Assembly (NCBI GenBank): GCA_013153895.1 | Contig: JAADDN010000077.1 | Coordinates: 1-8,811 of the forward strand | Direction: 5' to 3' | Source of the DNA: Thermoproteota archaeon | GTDB taxonomy: Archaea; Thermoproteota; Thermoprotei; Thermoproteales; Thermocladiaceae | Length of the DNA stretch: 8,811 bases | Part shown: piece after piece, positions 5,913 through 8,811 of the stretch | How the letters are laid out: each line of letters starts with the position of its first letter | How positions within the stretch are numbered: the stretch's first letter is position 1 | Translations under genes and position numbers: made by a program | Notes under the pieces: generated by a model | What the model was told of the DNA's origin: nothing | The model's database searches: none | What the model saw: only the letters and a program-made list of their open reading frames with translations

Positions 5913-6095
5913 ATGAAGGAGATATCACTAACAGACTTATTTGAAGAACATGGATATTCTAGAGAGGCAGAACAATTAAGAAGAGGAGAGCTGGATTACC
6001 CAACACTTCTGAAGATATGTGCTAGAATATGGGTAAAAACAAGAGTGCTGATAGATGAGAAGGAATTAAAAGTATATGTATTAGAGAATAGGTAA
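5913..6095 (+). CDS. small hypothetical protein divergent from the SLOG gene
   Basis: A 60-residue protein that I do not recognise. The N-terminal half (about 5-40) is predicted helical and acidic, with a possible helix-turn-helix-like pattern, although no family can be named. The C-terminal part (RVLIDEKELKVYVLENR) looks like a beta hairpin. It starts with a leaderless ATG exactly 25.5 nt from the palindromic TATA box shared with the SLOG gene, which is good evidence that this short frame is real. An AT-rich gap of 53 nt with its own TATA box separates it from the RAMP-like gene. Such a small partner divergently coupled to a SLOG gene could be its regulator or antitoxin-like partner, which is pure inference. 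Confidence 0.65.
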   Translation: MKEISLTDLFEEHGYSREAEQLRRGELDYPTLLKICARIWVKTRVLIDEKELKVYVLENR

Positions 6096-6121
6096 CTATA
6101 AAATATTTCAACACCCTTCTC

Positions 6122-6129
6122 TTAAATAT
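6122..6129 (+). promoter_or_regulatory. TATA box of the RAMP-like gene
   Basis: TTAAATAT in the context TCTTAAATATG is centred 23.5 nt before the ATG at 6149. No Shine-Dalgarno sequence precedes that ATG. It gives the RAMP-like gene its own leaderless promoter, separate from the 60-residue gene. Confidence 0.5.
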
Positions 6130-6148
6130 GTAGTTTGCTATCTTAATC

Positions 6149-6766
6149 ATGCTTTTCAGAATAGACTTCCTAACGATAAAACCGATCAAGGCTCCTGGAC
6201 ATGCAAAGCAGAGACTGGAAATGTTGATAAGGGATAGAAAATTGGAGGAGAGGTATGGAAAAGTTGCTCAACATTTGGACTATGTATTTGAGAAGGATTG
6301 GTGCTTCATATGTAACAGAGAAGCACTAGACGCTATACCAACAACCGCGCTAGTAGGTGCGCTAAACATGTCTCTTGGACTATCCGATATGCCATATGCA
6401 GTAATCTGCACACATATAACTACGCCAGATAAGTTGACTATTAAGACTAGGAAAATAACTAGGAAGGATGGTGTTGAGACTCTAGCACATGCCGAGATCC
6501 TAGATATTGGAGGTAACTTTCATGCGTTAATATATACTCATGATAGTGAAGTAGTAAGAATATTAAGAGAATCAGTAAACAAGTACATAACAATTGGAGG
6601 ATGGAGAAAATATGGCTACGGAATAGCACTAATAACCTCTGTAGTAGAGATAAAGAATCCAAACCTAGAGAACATGCTGATAAGAGTAATATCTAAGAAG
6701 CATATCAATATTAAAGCAAAGAAGCCACTAGAAATAAACGGAAAAGTAATAAATCCCAGAAAATAG
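6149..6766 (+). CDS. putative CRISPR RAMP-superfamily protein (Cas5/Cmr3/Csm-like), orphan
   Basis: A 205-residue protein with features of the RAMP (repeat-associated mysterious protein) superfamily, the RRM-fold subunits of CRISPR effector complexes. Near the N terminus, IPTTALVGALNMSLGL (63-78) resembles the PPTT.xGALxxALG helix typical of Cas5 and Cmr3-type proteins. A strand pattern AEILDIGGNFHALIY (115-129) then precedes GGWRKYGYG (150-158), which fits the glycine-rich loop near the C terminus of RAMPs (GGxxxxGxG). A basic tail follows. The length suits a small Cas5- or Csm3-like subunit. No CRISPR repeat, Cas10, Cas7 or nuclease gene lies in this window, so it may be a stray subunit, a piece of a distant cas locus, or a repurposed RNA-binding protein. 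It converges on the next small gene, with 5 nt between stops. Confidence 0.55.
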   Translation: MLFRIDFLTIKPIKAPGHAKQRLEMLIRDRKLEERYGKVAQHLDYVFEKDWCFICNREALDAIPTTALVGALNMSLGLSDMPYAVICTHITTPDKLTIKTRKITRKDGVETLAHAEILDIGGNFHALIYTHDSEVVRILRESVNKYITIGGWRKYGYGIALITSVVEIKNPNLENMLIRVISKKHINIKAKKPLEINGKVINPRK

Positions 6767-6770
6767 CTTA

Positions 6771-6798
6771 GTCAAATACCCGATGTCAAATACCCGAT
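6771..6798. repeat. 14-bp perfect tandem duplication
   Basis: GTCAAATACCCGAT occurs twice head to tail (6771-6784 and 6785-6798). It spans the 3' end and stop codon of the leftward 57-residue gene, whose last codons are read through the inner copy. The second unit also begins the segment that is repeated degenerately at 7031. Confidence 0.9.
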
Positions 6799-6945
6799 AA
6801 ATGAGGGATATAGGTCAAGAATACTTAATGCTTCATGAAAACCCATAGCCAAACACTTGCCTATAATCTCTTTCTTCTTTCTCCTAAACACTTTCATAAC
6901 ATCAATTTTTAAGTAGTCTAACGATCCTATAGGTGACCGATACAT
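6772..6945 (-). CDS. small hypothetical protein, translated from a Shine-Dalgarno start
   Basis: A protein of about 57 residues that I do not recognise. It has a basic cluster (VFRRKKKE) followed by a short helix (IIGKCLAMGFHEALSILDLY). The frame is open back to a GTG at 6987 (71 residues). However, the TATA-like sequence lies only about 17 nt before that GTG, too close for a leaderless start. A strong Shine-Dalgarno sequence, GGAGGT (6953-6958), lies 7 nt before the ATG at 6945. That ATG is therefore preferred, with a leader of about 33 nt. The C terminus is shaped by the 14-bp tandem duplication. A diverged copy of the 3' part lies upstream at 7031-7075. Its end nearly meets that of the RAMP-like gene. 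Confidence 0.45.
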   Translation of the reverse strand: MYRSPIGSLDYLKIDVMKVFRRKKKEIIGKCLAMGFHEALSILDLYPSFIGYLTSGI

Positions 6946-6952
6946 GAGGTCT

Positions 6953-6958
6953 ACCTCC
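6953..6958 (-). promoter_or_regulatory. Shine-Dalgarno sequence deciding the 6945 start
   Basis: GGAGGT on the - strand lies 7 nt before the ATG at 6945, within a purine-rich run that also reads as FRRSEEV if the longer frame is used. It is one of only three clear ribosome binding sites in the window. Confidence 0.5.
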
Positions 6959-6998
6959 TCCGACCTCCTAAATCCATACTTAATCACATCTCAGAAAG

Positions 6999-7008
6999 AT
7001 TTATATAT
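6999..7008 (-). promoter_or_regulatory. TATA box of the 57-residue gene
   Basis: ATATATAAAT on the - strand is centred near 7003.5. A start of transcription about 25 nt downstream would fall near 6978. This is inside the longer GTG frame but leaves a leader of about 33 nt carrying the Shine-Dalgarno sequence for the ATG at 6945. Confidence 0.45.
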
Positions 7009-7030
7009 CCATGAAACATAGAGCATACTT

Positions 7031-7147
7031 GCCCGATAGATGAGGGCTATTTAATGCCGATCAAAATCTATCGCATATTCTATAATTTCCACACTCTACA
7101 CAATTATTTCTATATGTAGACTCTCGTGCTATGAAGAATAGTTTCAT
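7031..7147 (-). pseudogene. probable decayed duplicate of the 57-residue gene
   Basis: Positions 7031-7050 match 6792-6811 at 17 of 20 bases, sharing CCCGATA.ATGAGGG.TAT. TTAATGC then follows in both, after a 13-nt gap in this copy. Weaker matches continue (TCAAAA/TGAAAA, CTATAATTTC/CTATAATCTC, a GTAG.CT block), ending at a CAT that would be a start codon at 7147. The - strand frame corresponding to PSFIG reads PSSIG but has a stop in front of it. The first 45 nt of the match are clear; the rest is AT-rich and weak. A 28-codon frame (7061-7147) with three cysteines occupies the same stretch and is an alternative reading. No other feature is seen in 7008-7189. Confidence 0.4.
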
Positions 7148-7189
7148 TCTTAATGATTAATAGTTTACAATATCTAAGAACTCTGAACC

Positions 7190-7465
7190 TTAAGACCTCC
7201 TGAAAAGGTCACTAAACCTTAACGCTTGTACTCTTCTGCCTCTCTTAATAAAATCTTCATAATCTTTCCTCATTTCTTCACTTATTTTCTCAAGTATTTT
7301 CTTCTCAATTTCTTCATATGTTAGTTCAATGTTTTTCTTATCTTTTAACCATTTTTGAAAGTTTTTAAACATTTTTCTTAGAGTATAACTATCTGACATA
7401 TATTTCAGAATGTTCTCCTCTTTAGACCATTCTAGAAACAGTTTCCAAAGTTCTTCTCTATCCAT
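7190..7465 (-). CDS. hypothetical highly charged helical protein
   Basis: A 91-residue protein that I do not recognise. Almost every stretch is predicted helical and charged (WKLFLEWSKEE, FQKWLKDKKN, YEEIEKKILEKISEEMRKDYEDFIKRGRR). The Glu/Lys-rich middle (about 48-75) could form a coiled coil, and the tail is Arg-rich. There is no membrane segment or Cys motif. Four aromatic-rich positions (W7, F10, W13, W39) suggest a compact helical bundle. Codon use is more strongly AT-biased than in the neighbours, consistent with an acquired gene. The ATG at 7465 is supported by a TATA box centred 24.5 nt upstream, and the gene is divergent from the large gene at 7542. A small viral-type or regulatory protein is possible; function unknown. 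Confidence 0.6.
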   Translation of the reverse strand: MDREELWKLFLEWSKEENILKYMSDSYTLRKMFKNFQKWLKDKKNIELTYEEIEKKILEKISEEMRKDYEDFIKRGRRVQALRFSDLFRRS

Positions 7466-7485
7466 ATATTATGTCCATATCTATG

Positions 7486-7493
7486 ATTATTAA
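7486..7493 (-). promoter_or_regulatory. TATA box of the 91-residue gene
   Basis: TTAATAAT on the - strand, preceded by purines and C (AAAAC), is centred 24.5 nt before the ATG at 7465. No Shine-Dalgarno sequence is present, so a leaderless transcript is likely. Confidence 0.5.
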
Positions 7494-7512
7494 GTTTTGC
7501 CTGTGTTCTCAG

Positions 7513-7520
7513 ATAAATAC
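7513..7520 (+). promoter_or_regulatory. TATA box of the MtrA-like/thymidylate synthase gene
   Basis: ATAAATAC in the context CAGATAAATACTC is centred 25.5 nt before the ATG at 7542. It lies about 27 bp from the leftward TATA box at 7486-7493, so this divergent pair has separate core promoters, unlike the pair at 5862/5913. Confidence 0.5.
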
Positions 7521-7541
7521 TCTCTAGGGTATAGTAAAATA

Positions 7542-8811
7542 ATGAGGAAGGTAGAGGTAACTAGGTTTCCAGTTACTGATGGAACATATGTTGTAGGCTC
7601 ACGCTATAGTCCAGTAGCTGTCCTAGTAATAGGTACATCAGAGAAGATTAGTGAGAAAGAACAAGAGATATGTCTAAGAGCGATTGACTATGGCGCAGCT
7701 ATTGCGGGGATCTGCAAGACAGCTAATCTTGGAATCGAGAAGGTTATCATAAACACGATCTGTAACCCAAACATTAGATGGCTAATCATTGCTGGTAGAG
7801 AAAATGCTCACGGCGTAGGAATAACTCTTCTCTCATTCTTCAAATATGGTATTGATCCTACTACCCGTAGAATAAATGTACCTGAGAAATATAAGGAAAA
7901 AGCAAAGGAGGCATATATTCCGAATCTTCCTCTTGAAGCAGTTGAACGTTTTAGAAGGCAGATAACTCCTATACCCGCAATTGTTTTAGAAGATGAGAGA
8001 CTTAACATTGAGCCTCTACTTACTGGGATAGTGCAGTTGAAAGATGTTACAATAGGCACAAGAAGCTTTACCTTGCCTATACTTCCCATAGGATCTGATT
8101 ATCTTAAGGTTCCTGTAATCGAGAAGTATCTAGAGAATATTGTTTTATTCCTAGTTCATGCATGTTTACAAGAGCCAGAGAATAAGGTAAAGGTAGAGCT
8201 CATCCATGAGTACTCTGATATTTCCCCCGCCAGTCTAGAACTTTATGATCCTGGTGCGTTTCCCGAGAAACCAATGATAATTGAGCAAGCTAGTCCACAG
8301 ATTGAGGTTAAGGTTATGAGTTCAATGCCTGTAGTGGCTGGTGCTTCTCCTTACGGTGTTCTTCAGGTTTCTAGGACAGTATATGCATGGTTTAATCATG
8401 CTGGAGAAGCCTACGGCATCATTAAACCACTAATATTGAGGTATGGAGTTAAGAGACCTACACGTCATGGCGATACGCGTGAGATCGCTCTAGTAATCAC
8501 TTACAGATACATGCCCTGGTTCAAATTTGAGGAAGAGAATGGTAAGATCAGGATAGTTGACTTTGATACTCAACCACTAGAATCATGTAGTTACCCGTTG
8601 AAGAATAGGGAGTACATACGTGAATACTGTGAGGAACTGTTAAACGGTGTATGGCGTGAGCCAGGCAAGCAACATTATAGTTATGGTGCACAGATGAGGA
8701 GGTTTGGCTATGAGCTATCCGTCTTCGCTGATAAGTTAGTGGATAAGTACTTTAGGAGTGGTTTCATGATTAGGAGGGTACTTGAGATACCGACGCCAGT
8801 AGAGGAGAACA
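7542..8811 (+). CDS. MtrA-like domain fused to thymidylate-synthase-like domain, 3' truncated by window edge
   Basis: The frame is open from the ATG at 7542 to the window end: 423 codons and one extra base, no stop. The N-terminal part (about 20-145) resembles the MtrA/DUF4346 domain, related to subunit A of tetrahydromethanopterin S-methyltransferase; the best block is GIEKVIINTICNPNIRW (64-80), followed by a Gly/His segment and AVERFRRQI. The later part (about 255-423) resembles archaeal methanogen-type thymidylate synthase: YGVKRPTRHGDTRE (301-314, like the RTGT phosphate-binding arginine loop) and HYSYGAQMRRFG (378-389, like the YGxxxR block). The catalytic Cys would lie beyond the edge. 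The protein may make dTMP or handle a related one-carbon transfer with a folate or methanopterin analogue. The TATA box at 7513-7520 supports the start. Domain assignment is from recognised motifs only. Confidence 0.7.
   Translation, partial: MRKVEVTRFPVTDGTYVVGSRYSPVAVLVIGTSEKISEKEQEICLRAIDYGAAIAGICKTANLGIEKVIINTICNPNIRWLIIAGRENAHGVGITLLSFFKYGIDPTTRRINVPEKYKEKAKEAYIPNLPLEAVERFRRQITPIPAIVLEDERLNIEPLLTGIVQLKDVTIGTRSFTLPILPIGSDYLKVPVIEKYLENIVLFLVHACLQEPENKVKVELIHEYSDISPASLELYDPGAFPEKPMIIEQASPQIEVKVMSSMPVVAGASPYGVLQVSRTVYAWFNHAGEAYGIIKPLILRYGVKRPTRHGDTREIALVITYRYMPWFKFEEENGKIRIVDFDTQPLESCSYPLKNREYIREYCEELLNGVWREPGKQHYSYGAQMRRFGYELSVFADKLVDKYFRSGFMIRRVLEIPTPVEEN

Noticed and set aside
7148..7189. 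C/D-box guide RNA (ATGATTA as C box, CTGA as D box)
   Set aside because: The C-box match is poor, the interval is too short for two guides, and no C'/D' pair is present.
6000..7540. CRISPR array near the RAMP-like gene
   Set aside because: Only a 14-bp tandem duplication and one degenerate repeat exist; there are no regularly spaced repeats of 24-37 bp.

Overview
The window looks like chromosomal DNA of a hyperthermophilic crenarchaeon (Thermoproteota, perhaps Desulfurococcales or Pyrodictiaceae). It is AT-rich and purine-loaded on coding strands, with heavy AGA/AGG and ATA codon use. Most genes appear leaderless: an archaeal TATA box is centred 23.5-25.5 nt before the start codon. Protein families support this (archaeal DHH protein, SPASM radical SAM, MtrA-like/thymidylate-synthase fusion). 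No tRNA, rRNA, insertion sequence or CRISPR array was found.

Layout. 1-245: intergenic, with a 17-nt palindrome, a possible leftward promoter at the left edge, and the TATA box of the first operon. 246-2468: a tight three-gene + strand operon encoding a DHH-type phosphoesterase, a small Cys/His-rich protein and a von Willebrand A (MIDAS) protein. It ends in an almost pure pyrimidine tract. 2575-3621: a radical SAM/SPASM enzyme. 3622-4167: an AT-rich stretch with a leftward hypothetical gene and two near-identical operator-like palindromes. 4168-4554: a hypothetical gene. 4543-5331 (-): a radical SAM protein of the DUF5131 (phage Gp37/Gp68) family. 5374-5862 (-): a SLOG/DUF2493-like Rossmann protein, divergent from a 60-residue gene (5913-6095); the two appear to share one palindromic TATA box. 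6149-6766: an orphan protein with CRISPR RAMP (Cas5/Cmr3/Csm-like) features. 6772-7465: small leftward genes and what looks like a decayed duplicate. 7542-end: a protein with an MtrA-like domain followed by a thymidylate-synthase-like domain, cut by the window edge.

Co-operation. Only the first three genes form a clear operon. The others mostly have their own promoters, so shared function is inference. The middle of the window (DUF5131 radical SAM, SLOG, 60-residue gene, RAMP) has the flavour of an accessory or genome-conflict locus. The best candidates for something undescribed are the DHH/Cys-rich/VWA operon, the SLOG gene pair on its symmetric promoter, and the orphan RAMP.
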